From Blastomussa wellsi (Eukaryota; Cnidaria; Anthozoa; Scleractinia; Plerogyridae): DNA of 64,000 nucleotides. Below, in pieces: positions 36,539 through 47,933 of this stretch (the stretch's first letter is position 1; each line of letters opens with the position of its first letter). Both the position numbers and the translations under genes were made by a program. Under the pieces are notes generated by a model. That model worked only from the letters and a program-made list of their open reading frames with translations. It was not told where the DNA came from and did no database searches. The stretch is taken from contig OX393572.1 in assembly GCA_947652115.1 (NCBI GenBank), positions 15,387,862-15,451,861 of the forward strand, written 5' to 3'.

Positions 36539-38453
36539 TATTGTGCCTCGAAGTTTAAAATTCGTTTAGAAATACTCGTTTTCGACCTTTTATGCGCAGC
36601 TAATTAAAACGATCTGTCGCTCGCATTCGCTTGGCAAGGGCTCTCAAACGTTCATTAGCTTGAAATCAACACCAGTGTTGTCCCGAGAGAACTTTCCTTT
36701 CATTTCATCCTTTTCTGAAGCGCTGGTTGATTCCTTTGTTATTCTCTTGAATCGTTTGCTTGACCTTTGTGATGTAAAACAGCGGTTTCGTTTCGTATTG
36801 ATGCGTGATTTGGCCCTCGTTGAAACAAGCTGTCTACACAATTTACGTATTTGCCATGACATCAGCACTATTTGAAATTCGGGACTCAATCTCGTAATTT
36901 CTATTTTGGCGTACCTTGAAAAAGAAATGGCCATATACGTATTTTCTCCCTTCCTGTGTGTTTTTGTAAGTTAAAAATATACATAATCAGGAAGGTCTTA
37001 TTTTCCATGGGTTTATCCGCGCGATTGTTGTGCGCATGAAAAACTGACAACCGGTCCGCAACCGCCCTGCCAACAAAATTAAAATTCAATGTAGTTATTT
37101 CCTGAAAATAAACAATGTTTCAATGGGAGTAGCAGTCGCCCGTATTATAGAAAAATAACTGGCACAATTAGAGTAAATATTAGTCTTTTCTCAGACACTA
37201 AATCAAAGAAGCCTTCATACACGAGGGATAATTTATTTAATTTAAATTTATTCCCCTTCAAGTCAAAATGTACGTGACGCGTAGCTGGTGTTTTTGTTCA
37301 TACAACAGGTCTTTCGTTCTCGAAAGTGCCATTTTGAGTAAACAAATTTCTTTAACAAACAGTATTTGAGTAAATATCCGTAGAATTCTTGTATAAAGCG
37401 GACGTGCGATGGACATTTAAACCTGGATAAAACCAGTGAAGTTTTATTGACTGTTTAAAGGTCGGAAGTGGTTGATCTGTCTATTTCATCGCGTGATGCT
37501 GTGGTTCGCGTGCTCTCTGTCACATGGGTGATTTGCATTGGTAATTATTAATTCCCGCGGCATTTCTAAAATTCCAAGTTTCCCTCTACTGTTGATTTTA
37601 TTAAATCATCGAGAAATGTAAGAATGTCGTCGCATCGCTTCCATTGGTCGATCTAATTATCCTGAGCACCTCTTCGAAAAGCCAAAGACTAATTTCCGCT
37701 AATTTACATCACAGGTATAAATGGCCTGTGTACAATAATGGTTTAGCTCTACTTTGAATTACTGTTAATGGTTGTCCACTGAAGTTACAAAAGGCGCATT
37801 TAAATAATTTTCGAGCGCATGTGGTTGTGATTAAAAATTTAAAACGTCTGGTAGATGCTTTCAAACTCTGCCTTGTGTCTTGGATAAGGGGCTGAAAAAT
37901 CTCCTTTCGATCGTGAACAGGCTTAAGCGCGTCTTGAGAATGAGCGAAAATATTTTTTTATATTTTTTGCTTCGTTTTGGCCAAAAGTGCATCAAAATCT
38001 AACGCTGATTGGCCACGGTATTTTAGTCCGATTTCCGCCTATAATATTCTTCTAGTATTTTTTTTTTATTATTAAAGTTGCCAGGATACATATATTTTCG
38101 TCATATCGTTAACCGTTGTATATTTAACATTTGTGCCGAGAACGATGATAGTGCATTTAGACATTTTTACGATTTTACTCATTCTCCTTACACACTTACA
38201 TAAAAATGTATCGATGTTGTTAAGGAGAAAATACACGCTGATCAATCATACGAATTAGGGAATCAATAAAGACTTAATTAATAGCGTTTGCAAATACGTA
38301 ATAAAATGGAACGCTTTTAGATCAACAGGGCTGTTTTTAACAGTGGTGTTAATATCAAAACAATTATATTGCCTTAATTAAAAATTTCTTTTGCCAATAC
38401 TCGATGGCTAAGAAACCAGTTGTAGCTAAGCAGCTAAGCTAAGTGCTAAGCAA

Positions 38454-38539
38454 CGTCGTTCCCAGGGTCTCTCATCTTCCCTCCCTCCATCTCTCTCGCT
38501 CCAGGAGGGCGGGAAGATCAGAGACCCTGGGAACGAGAT
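38454..38539. mobile_element. Foldback element with CCAGGGTCTCTCATCTT arms
   Basis: CGTTCCCAGGGTCTCTCATC pairs with GATCAGAGACCCTGGGAACG. A related shorter hairpin lies at 4971-5029 inside the TRIO-like gene, and a single arm near 57798-57810. Confidence 0.7.
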
Positions 38540-38555
38540 TGAGTGCTTTGTATAG

Positions 38556-38712
38556 GTAATCACATGAGGCCAAGTACTATTAAGGATTAATTGCACGAGA
38601 GTTTTCAAAATTTTCCAAAATTGCCCGAGTCGCGAAGCGACGAGGGCAATTTGGAAAATTTTGAAAACTCAAGTGCAATTAATCCTTAATAGTACGAGGT
38701 CTCATGGGATTA
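38556..38712. mobile_element. 157-bp almost perfect palindrome
   Basis: The arms run from GTAATCACATGAG to the centre near GTCGCGAAGCGAC (about 38630-38642) and back to CTCATGGGATTAC. Mismatches are few. The hairpin would have nearly no loop. Confidence 0.85.
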
Positions 38713-38715
38713 CTT

Positions 38716-38934
38716 GTTTATCAATAAAGGGCAAAATTTATACGAAGGAAAATCACGCGCGCAGTCTATTTTTATCTGGGAAGCCTGTTTAGCGCTACGG
38801 CAATTAACGGATTAGCCAATCATTAACAGGTAATCATGCCCTCTCTTGATTACTAAAAATGCCCTCGATTAAGAAAAAATGCCCTCTCTCTCAACCAATC
38901 AGCGCTCAGTAATTTTGCCCTTTATTGATAAATG
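38716..38934. mobile_element. 219-bp MITE next to the palindrome
   Basis: The ends are TTTATCAATAAAGGGCAAAAT and its complement ATTTTGCCCTTTATTGATAAA. The interior is non-palindromic. Confidence 0.75.
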
Positions 38935-39105
38935 TTTTTATCATATCATACCTTTAATTACGCTTTTGTTAGGCCTCTAGCAATACCATGCTAATATGCC
39001 GAGCATTTTCCTACCCTACCCTTCACTTCACGACAGACCAGACCACAACACCATCAACTCTTTACCCTACTCTTTTTTAAAATTTATTGCTTTACTTGAT
39101 TGTAA

Positions 39106-39385
39106 CACGTGGGAGGTGCTGTGGCCTTATGGTTAGCGCGCTGCACTCCGGATCGGACGGTCTCTAACAGGGGCACTCCGTTGTGTTCTTGGGCAAGACA
39201 CTTTACTCTCACAGTGCCTCTCTTCACCCAGGTTTATAAATGGGTACCGGCGAATTTACTGCTGGGGGTAACCCTGCGATCGACTAGCATCCCATCCAGG
39301 GTGGAGTAGAAATACTCTCTGTCGCTTCATGCTACAGAAACCAGGATAAGCTCCGGCCTGATGGGCCACTAGGCCCGACTTTTTT
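39106..39385 (+). mobile_element. tRNA-derived SINE, full-length copy
   Basis: The head GGCCTTATGGTTAGCGCGCT resembles a tRNA box A. Next comes a central part with GGGCAAGACACTTTACTCTC, a wide-spread SINE core, then ATCCCATCCAGGG and a tail with GAAACCAGGATAAGCTCC. Related copies in reverse orientation lie at 3208-3390, 13190-13355 and 48225-48490. Confidence 0.8.
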
Positions 39386-39869
39386 ATTTGATTGTAACAT
39401 ACCTTTTGTCATCCTTCAAAACATTGCTAAGATCAGAAGAATCGTATTCGCGTTAATATTTTTCGTTAAAAATACTCCGCTGCGCGTCGTATGGGTGAGT
39501 CTCGGTGTTTGGATATCCCGATGAAACACTGTCTCACGTGGATGATATATTACACCGTTCCCATGAACGTCTGTAAAAACGCTTTGATGTGTATCAATGG
39601 TCCCAAAGGTAATTTTCTTTCTTCCTTTTCCTCAATCATGTTTGAGACGACTTGTCGTGGTGGCTTTACCAGGGAATCAAAAGTAACTTTGGCCGGTATC
39701 TTTGATGCAACTATTTGATGTGCTTCAGATTACTGAATCGAGTTTTTAAAGAGTAAAGACGCGTCACCTTTGATATGCAACTTTGAATAATCAATCGAGC
39801 GCGGCCTGTGAATGAGATATCATAAGGTTTTGAAAGTACAGCATATGACGTCTGTTATCTGAGGCTGCG

Positions 39870-40140
39870 CCTACGAAGCTACACAGCTACGCGGCCGCAC
39901 AGCTGCGTGGCTAGGCAACTAAGGGGCTACGTGTCTACATGGTTACACGGACATGTAACTACGTAGCCACGCGGCTACGCAGCCACCCGGCTTCGTAGCC
40001 ACCCGGCACGCAGCTATGCTTCCACGGCTACGCGGCCACCCGCGTAGGTAGGTAGCCACGTGGGTACCTACGCGGCCACCTTCACCTGCGTAGGTAGGAA
40101 GCCGCGTGGCCGCGGCCACGTGGCTGTCTACCTACCCAGT
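39870..40140. repeat. Degenerate GCTACGCGG-type short-unit repeat
   Basis: Words such as GCTACGCGG, GCCACGCGGC, GTAGCCAC and CGTAGGTAGG alternate on both strands for about 270 bp, giving many small hairpins. GC-rich within AT-rich surroundings. Confidence 0.8.
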
Positions 40141-41014
40141 ACGCGTCAGTTCTTCTTCGGCGCAACGACTAATGGCTATAAACAGTCGAAACGTCATCTT
40201 CCGTATACGGCGGTTTATATTTGGTTAATTTGATAGCCTCAAGCTCTGGAGATAGAATCGAAACTACGCATTCTTACAACACACATTCTTAAGTTTATTT
40301 TCCATTTTTTACAAAGCTTTGTATGACGGAATAATAACTTTTTACTGTACTTTGCACTCAACAAATTCATGCCGCGGCAGATTTCCAAGCAAGATGACAT
40401 TCGCAATATAGCGAATAAATTAGAAACGTAATGTTGCAAACATTATTATGTTGCTAAGAAACGCTAGTACATAATTTCAACATCCCAAGTGGACGAAAGC
40501 AGCGTATATTGTTCATATTAGCTTGTTATTATTATGCTTTATACTTCAAAGGAAAAATATAACGCTTCCAGCAACAGGCCTGTCTTAAAACAGTTTTGAA
40601 AACTACAAGTAAGTCTTTTTTCCATTGCTATCTTCTTTGGTCTATGCCACGATACATGCACTACTCCAAGATCCAACTCATTCGCTTTGGAGAGCAGAGG
40701 GCGTGGTCTATTGGGGTGGAGCGCCATATACCAAGTCATCACCAAACGTCACAAAGAACACAACAATGGGGCCTAGCTCTTAAACAGTAGTTCAATAGAT
40801 TTCACACAATAGAGTGACACAATAGCGATATTTCTTGTTTACAAACATTGACGTCACATTTCTTTTGATATTCAAATTTGCCAACCACGGAACAAAAGAA
40901 GTCATTGTTTCAACAGCCAATTAGGTTCTGGTTGGCATATTAATAACAATGGGTGACGTCACCGGAAACATCGCAAAAGTGTATATATTGTCTTGGAAAA
41001 TGGAGCATCACCCG

Positions 41015-41020
41015 TTTATT
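41015..41020 (-). terminator. Candidate polyadenylation signal of the unidentified gene
   Basis: AATAAA on the - strand, about 100 bases after the stop codon at 41118. Confidence 0.45.
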
Positions 41021-41117
41021 GCATGGCGAGGTGACCAAGGGGGTGGGGGAGTCTTTCACTATCGAGCCGATACTTTTAATAACTGGGGCTTAATTGTGAG
41101 CGAAATTTCCTGTGATG

Positions 41118-43504
41118 TTAAAACAAACCCAAGTGCACAACATCTACTTTTCTTGATTCAATCATCTTTTTCTTCAGTTTCTTTCTCCGTTCATCGTCCG
41201 AATTCGAAGACTCGGTGTTTGCTGGGTCTAACACTGTTTCATCGGTGGGGGAGCTTGGCAAGGAACTTCGTATTTTCCTTGCATCAATCCCTGAAGCCGC
41301 GCTAGTATTGTTCTCAAACTGTTCCTGGATCTTCGCTGCAGCCTCTTCGCTAGTCATTCTTGTGTATCGCCGTGGAAATCGCTTCAAATCAAGAGCAGGT
41401 CTTTTATGAGGCGAGTCTTGTGATCTGTAGCTACTCCGAGTGCAGCTTGGTGTTCTTGTGACACCCATTGGTTTTCCTGTGCTACCCTCAGGACTTCTGA
41501 GTGCTTTATAGGGAGAGATGTTGCGTTTTCTTGCGGCAGCCTTTTTCGGAAATTCTTCATCCAATACTTCTGGATAAATCTCTGCAGCTGATTTCACAAG
41601 TGATTGAAATTGTTCGTTGAGCAAAACGAGCTGCGCTTTCAAAGAATTCTCCTCGTCTTTAAGGGAGTTCTGTTTGGAAGAACAAAAATCAAAATGGCAA
41701 AGTTTTCAAACTGCAGGTGCTGCAGAAGAAAGAATTATACTGTTTTTCTCTTATTAAAACCTTACCGTTGAAGCTGAGCTTGACAAGATTTTAAGACCAT
41801 GCTAAGAAAATACCCAGTTAAAGAAAGGACAAACACATGACAAAATAGATGTACCGGATATAAATAGAAGATCTAAACAGCGTTAAATTTTGAAATTAAT
41901 AAAAATGCAAGGCCGATTTAACGGTAAGGGAAAATAATTGAAGCCAATTATATTCACTGAGTGTTAAATCCGTCAGCCGTGCAGTTCTATTCATTTAATT
42001 TTATGAGCATACCCCAGGTCTCGTTCTTTATTTTGCATCTATAATTTTCTTTTTGTTAACTGAGTAGTGTAAACAAATGTAAAACTGAAGTTCAGCAGTG
42101 CAATTAATCCAAATAACGCTTAAAGGAAACAATTCAACTTCAACAATGGTAAATAGCGTGTAACAGATCAGTTTGTAGTCCACCCTAAGTTGCACTTTTG
42201 CTCTTTTCGCGTGCAGGACTTTCGAAAAGAAGATAAAACTACTTTACCCGTTTTCAGCCTCAAATCCTAAAAAAAGGCGGCGTGTCTAACTTTGTTCAGC
42301 TGATCTCGCGGGAAATGAGTACTAATCTCTCACACGATAATTGTATACTCCTCAAAACCGGTTTAACAAGTCATTGGCGGTTTTTTAGACTGCTTAAATT
42401 AAACCGTGAAATTTGGTTTTCGGGAAAAGTAAATGTTTGATAAAATGATATACTTCACACGAGTCGACCAGTCAGATTACACCGAGTTTACTGCTACCAT
42501 TTCATATTTCACATACAGTCTTCAAGCCAAATGCGATTCGTTGCATGGTCGCGTGACTGCTTTTATGCAACGAAGAAAACCGCAAACAACTGTTCGAAAC
42601 ATTTACTGCGAATTTCCTGCTAACAACCATGACACCCAAATACTAGTTAAGTTAAAGCCGGCAAGGTTCGCGTTTCTGTTTGCAGGAAATATTTTTTTTT
42701 CGTTTTACAGGCTGAAATAGAACCAATTCAAGGCAAATAGGTTGCGAAATTACTGGGTCCATTTGCGTTCCCCCGGCCACTTGAGACCTTTTTACAAGAA
42801 CAAAAATAATTTGCATGATAAAGTGAATTTCGGAAGTGTCAAAAGCGCTGAAAACCTGAAGCATGATTAAGTTTTTTGCGCAGAAAATGGCTGACTTTTT
42901 TTGCCTACCTTCCTTTGATGCCTCAAAAACAATGAATATCATTTGGGAATTACGGATTAAAGTTTAAAATATGGCATAATATATCAGATCTTCAACCATG
43001 TGTTTACACGACAATGCAAATTTAGTTTGCTTTGGAATAGAATTTGAACAAGAACTTCTTAGACAAGTTAAGTTCTTTTTTGACATTCTACTGTGCTAAA
43101 TGATAGTCCCAAAAAGAATTTCTGTCCACACAAAACAATTTGATCACTTAATTTGTTAGTTCTAAAGATTCAGCCATGAAATTACAAAAGTTATAGTTAA
43201 TTTTGCGAATTTTGCATAATTAACATGATTGATATTGTGAATTCGTTACAAACAAATTTTCGCTAGCCAACAAACTTCAATCACTTTGATAACGGTTATT
43301 AACAAAGTTATTACAATTAAAAGGAGCTAATTTTGAAATTTAAACGCTGGGCGAAGTCTCGTTTATCTTGCGTACTTGTTTTGAGCCGAATTATCGGTTA
43401 AATCATTTCATTCAGTTTAACACGTTTCCACTTACCATGCTTTTCTTTAAAGCAAGTAGCATCTCTTCTGGGGTTTGTTCCTGCTCAGCTCTGTGTGCTG
43501 TCAT
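41118..43504 (-). CDS. Unidentified small gene with coiled-coil N-terminal part (3 exons proposed)
   Basis: Proposed exons in order of transcription: 43504-43436 (ATG, 23 codons), 41801-41766 (12 codons) and 41669-41118 (183 codons and stop), all phase 0 with good GT-AG sites; total 218 residues. The first exon encodes a charged helix (EEMLLALKKSM), the second is Ser-rich, the third starts with a helix (SLKDEENSLKAQLVLLNEQF). Then comes a long basic, Ser/Pro/Arg-rich disordered region with repeated SP sites (RNISPYK, RSPEGS, QDSPHK, SLPSSPTDE) and a Lys-rich end (RRKKLKKKMIESRK). The many SP sites and basic clusters suggest a nuclear or cell-cycle phosphoprotein, but this is inference. I do not recognise a family. 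A further exon in the 1.6-kb intron cannot be excluded. Confidence 0.55.
41802..43435 (-). other. 1.6-kb intron of the unidentified gene
   Basis: AT-rich. I looked for a phase-0 internal exon and found only a 19-bp acceptor-donor pair near 42247-42265 that would break the frame. Confidence 0.4.
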
Positions 43505-45302
43505 TTTTAGTAATGTCAATCTTTCTCCGCCAGGGAAACCTCGCTCAACAAGCGAACGCGCTGGACAGGATCAAACGTTTTCGTCCTGTGGTTTGTGGAC
43601 GTGATTCATAATATCATTGCGGAAATCCACTTACAATCAAAGCCAGTTTCGAGTGGAATGTTAAGAGTTCCAAGCACCAAATGCTGATTTTTTTTGCATA
43701 AATTTTATACAAAATGTTCAAATGATTGTGCTTGGGCTTTGTTGTTCCGTCTTTTTGTAGATTGATGTAAATATCTACACAGACGTGGATTAACAAAAGA
43801 TTTGAATGACTCTCAACACAATAAATCGACATAAATAGGCGCGAAAAATACTTAAACGATCCATCCAACTGCATTGATGTTTATACTGATGATGTCACTA
43901 GCTTAGATTTGACGTTTCTATAAAGCCTATATACGAGTTCAGTTTGTTGGCTTTTAGCTTGAAATCGACAGAACGGACCTCAAATGAATTCAAATTTGTA
44001 CTAGTAACTCGTGACATTGCCTTTAATTTATGCTGACAAGACATGACTTTGACACTTTTCACAAGTGCACAAAAGCAAGGGGTGTCTCGGTTCGCTAGCG
44101 GGAAACGTAAAAATGCACGACATATAAAATCCGATTATGTCAATATTAAAAACAAAGTGGGTGGCAGTAAATGCTTTTATAAACTTCCACTTCACACGGA
44201 AGATGGGTTTAGACCAGTTTATCTCCGAAACTTAGCCCGGAGGTTGTTTGTACTTCGTGTCTAAAATTTAGGTGGCGTGGACAGCAGACTGTTAAGTGAA
44301 ACGACCAACAACTTCTTGAAGTCAGTGTCTCAAATCAGCTCTTTCATGATCTTTGCGCTAAGTGGTTTAGCCGGGGGACTTTGGCCAAATCCCCGTAGCC
44401 ATCTCCGATTTCCGGTGCGCGAACTCTTGGAGTGAGAAAGGCGTGGTTCATACGAGAAAAACACGCAAAACTGAAGAAAACACGCCATCTTGCAATCTCC
44501 CGCTGGAAAACAACAGCGCTTTGCGAGCGACTAGAAGCGGTGAATAAAATTAAGGCGGTGCGCCTTTGAGAGCTTTTCTTCATGTTTTGTGTTTCCTTTT
44601 GGATTATTTAGGTCCTTTAGAGTTTTGAGCGTCTAACATTTTTCCAGTTTCGAATGTTTTGTTTTTGATTCTGTATGCCCGGCTTCGTTTTCCATTTTGC
44701 ACTTTTGGGTGCTTCGGTTATGCGTTTTGGAAAGTTTGCGGTCGAGTTTCCGGTGTTTTGTCTTCGAGGTCTGGTTCGTTTCGAATTTTGAGTCTTTTCT
44801 TCGAGTTTCGAATGGTTTATATTCGGTTTTTGACAAGGGAATGTTCCCCAGTTCTCTTGAGTGTTTCGTTTCGAGTCTGTTTTATATGGAAAATGATTGG
44901 CCAATAGAAGCAAGATCGATAGTAAGAACCCCATTTGGGTTTATTATGGATAAATCTATTATAAACTTGTAGTTGCTATAAAAGAACCTTCACTTTGCTG
45001 GGCGGCGGTGACTCGACACAACCGAATTTTTTTGTTTACTATTTATGTTGCCAACATGAAGTAATAAGCTAAAATTAGGTATGAAACCGCTACTGACTCA
45101 TTATAACTCGCTGGCTCTTCTGTCGTTTCATAAGGCGGAAAATTCGCTTTTGTTCGATGTTTCTTTTTTTGATCCATTACGGATGAAGAAAGCTAAACCC
45201 TCTTCCTCGAGGACATCCATTTTTTTCGATTTCTTAGAATTATCCGGCTGTTGTTAATCAAATTTCCAAGATTTTCGTGACACCAAGATCAAACAAACAA
45301 AT
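43505..45302. other. 1.8-kb divergent intergenic region
   Basis: It lies between the - strand unidentified gene and the + strand glycanase gene and must hold both promoters. A CGCCATCTTG motif (YY1-like) is at about 44484-44493. A T/G-rich low-complexity stretch runs from 44640 to 44890. I see no supported gene. Confidence 0.5.
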
Positions 45303-47933
45303 ATGGCTTCCTCCTCTCACGGAAATGTGATAGTCCTAGAAGAAGACAGTCAATTTCAACAGCAAATTGATCGAGCTGGGAATAGATTGGTTGTGGTGGA
45401 TTTCGCTGCCTCTTGGTAAGTTTCTGTTCCACATGTTGTTGACAACATTAACTATATTGGACAAAAACTGACTCATTCAGTTAATGTTATGAAGTGGTCT
45501 GTTGCATACTGTAATCTTAATTAACACGGCTACTCGATCGCGAAAGTACACCTTTGTTCTAGCAAGATGTTTACTTAAGAGTTCCCAAAGCTGGCCGGTG
45601 AAATCTCAAGTTTAAATGTTTTATTAACAATGTTATTAAATCAATAATGTTTCAAGCTTTGGAAATATTGGGATCCATTTACATGAATATTAATTTGTTT
45701 TGATAGTTATGTAACAACACAAAATTGACGCCATAATGTCTACTTTTCAATGAGCAATTATTTATTCATGGTTACTTGATTGATTAGCCCGTCAAGCCAG
45801 TTAAATTTGCCATATTGTTAGAATTACGTTGCTTATTTTTATAAAAAAATTGTTACATAATCTCCTTTGATATTAAACAAATTAAAGTACACTTTGATAA
45901 AATAATTAATAAAACTTTTGCACCAGTTTGAAATGCATTACATCTTTGGTTTCTCCATTTTACCAAATGCAGACTATTTGTAGCATTTAAAAGCTACAAA
46001 AAACTGTGCATCATTTGTTGCAAGACCGAGTCATAAGTGGCTGATTTGCATTGCATCAAGTGTTTTTAAACATGCATTCAAATAAGTTTGTGATGTCTAC
46101 CCAGGAATATGCCCTTTTTGACTCGGCCATGCAACAAATGATGTACAGTTTTTCGTAACTTTTGAATGCTATTTGTAACTAGTGAGAAAAGGCAAAGAGG
46201 AGAAATGAAAGGTGCAATGTGTTTCAAACTGGTGCATAGGTTGATTTTAGCAAAAAAAGTATTGTGGGGCTAGGTGCACTTTAAAGGCCATTTCCAGTCT
46301 CGGGATGTGTTTACATTTCTGTTTTGAATTTGTTTATACGTTACACTTCGGTAATTGCGTACATGAAGTTTTTGAGTCCGCCATTATGGGTCATTTTGTT
46401 TGGGAGTTCGCAATGATCTGAAACATCGGTTTGGAATATCGTCCAGGTTTGTTTACTCTTTATCATTGTTTTGCAAGGATATTGAATGTTAATATTGAAG
46501 AAAAAGGTAAGTTTTTACCTGTAATTTTCATTTTGGTTTGTTTACATTTAATCGTGTGAGGCGTGATAAACATTGCAGGAGGAGATTGAGCAGTACGGAC
46601 TGGAAATGGCCTTGAAACAAGCCTTGAGTAGGAATAACATTAACCCTGTTTTGAGCTGTTTACAAAAATAAAAACGACAAGGTACTGGTATGAAAGATGC
46701 TGTCAAAGGGGTGGAGGCAGGCCTCCTTGCTGCATGTCTGAAAATTAAAAATGTCCTATGTTGTTTTTTTTTTGCTGCACAGTCGAACCCCGCCCGCTCA
46801 CCTTGTTAATATGGTCACTGCATTATTATGGTCAGTTATTTTTGCCCCTGCGAAGTGCTCATACATTTTATGTAATATTTAAAACACGAGGCACAGTGTC
46901 ACTTCTTTTTGGGCCATGTCGCTTGTCAGAAGGTACCCTTGTAGGACCTAGTGCATGTTTAAAATCAGCATTAATATTTTTTTTTTGTAATTTAAGTGGT
47001 ATTGGTCCTAATCTGATCTGTTCTTATTCCTGAAGGTGTGGTCCTTGTCGCATGATGGCCCCTATATTTGCAGACCTGAGCATCAAATATTCAGCGGCTA
47101 TTTTTCTGAAAGTTGATGTGGATCAGTGCAAGGTATGAAATGTGACATGCTGGTATGTCTGCGTACTTTCATCGCCATCCAAAAATTCTTTCAATCCTGA
47201 ATGGTTGCTATTAGGTGTTGGCTGCATGCAAGAAGTTAAATGAGGGGGGGGGGAGGGGGTGGGTTAAATAGGTTCATGGGTTGATAAATTTGCCAATAAA
47301 TTGGGTGGATTTATATAGAATTCGAAAATACATTAGATAGTTGATTAACTTAGAATTTTGGCTTGGATTCCAGTCCCCTCATGTTATAGTGGTGGATAGA
47401 CTCGAATTAAACGAACTTCGAGGTGTTTGGATAGCCAATGAAACACTGTCTCGAGTGTTTGATATATCTTCAATCGAATCAAAAACCAAGGAGTAAACAG
47501 AGAGATAAAATCTATGCTAATTAAGAGCGGGAATCCAAACATCCTTTACGGTTATGATTTTCTTTGTTTTAACTCGATGAATTATTAATGAGTTTGAGAT
47601 GGAAAAGTCTTGCTTTCCATAATTTGTGAGAATGGCTCATACAATAACATATGTTATGAAGTGATAACTTGCTGGAGATTAAAAAGATTATAATAGTTGA
47701 TCATAATTTCACACCAAGGGCTCTCATACTAGAAACTGCTAAATAATTGTAGCTCCTTTAATGATTCCTTTGCTTACTTTTTTCAGAGAACAGCAGCAGT
47801 GCAAGGAATCAGAGCTATGCCGACATTCATCTTCTACAAGAACAGAAAGAAGGTGGATGAATTGCAAGGAGCAAATCCTACGGGGCTGGAAGATAGAATC
47901 AATCAGTGGATTGGAGGAGCTGTAGACACAGTG
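45303..47933 (+). CDS. NGLY1: Thioredoxin domain of the glycanase (exons 1-3)
   Basis: Exon 1 begins with ATG at 45303 and encodes a short start then [10 protein letters not shown]; the Trp codon is split by intron 1. Exon 2 resumes with [15 protein letters not shown], so WCGPC, the classical redox active site, is intact. KVDVDQCK and, in exon 3, [15 protein letters not shown] (the cis-proline MPT motif) complete the thioredoxin fold. It closes with [10 protein letters not shown], the final helix. All residues for disulfide reductase activity are present. The domain is fused to PUB without a stop, through a phase-0 junction. Confidence 0.95.

Larger units (their letters stand above)
36539..41014. 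other. 4.5-kb intergenic region with foldbacks, a SINE and a minisatellite
   Basis: No protein-coding segment that I can support. Contents: nested foldback elements at 38454-38539, 38556-38712 and 38716-38934, a SINE at 39106-39385, a half copy of a foldback at 39480-39560, and a GCTACGCGG-type repeat at 39870-40140. It separates two - strand genes, so it should include the promoter of the PRRT-like gene at its left end (36539-36700). Confidence 0.6.

Noticed and set aside
42247..42265. Extra exon of the unidentified gene
   Set aside because: 19 bp would break the phase-0 frame between its neighbours.
44617..44972. Overlapping open frames on both strands
   Set aside because: T/G-rich low-complexity DNA; frames are open on both strands with no domain or splice support.
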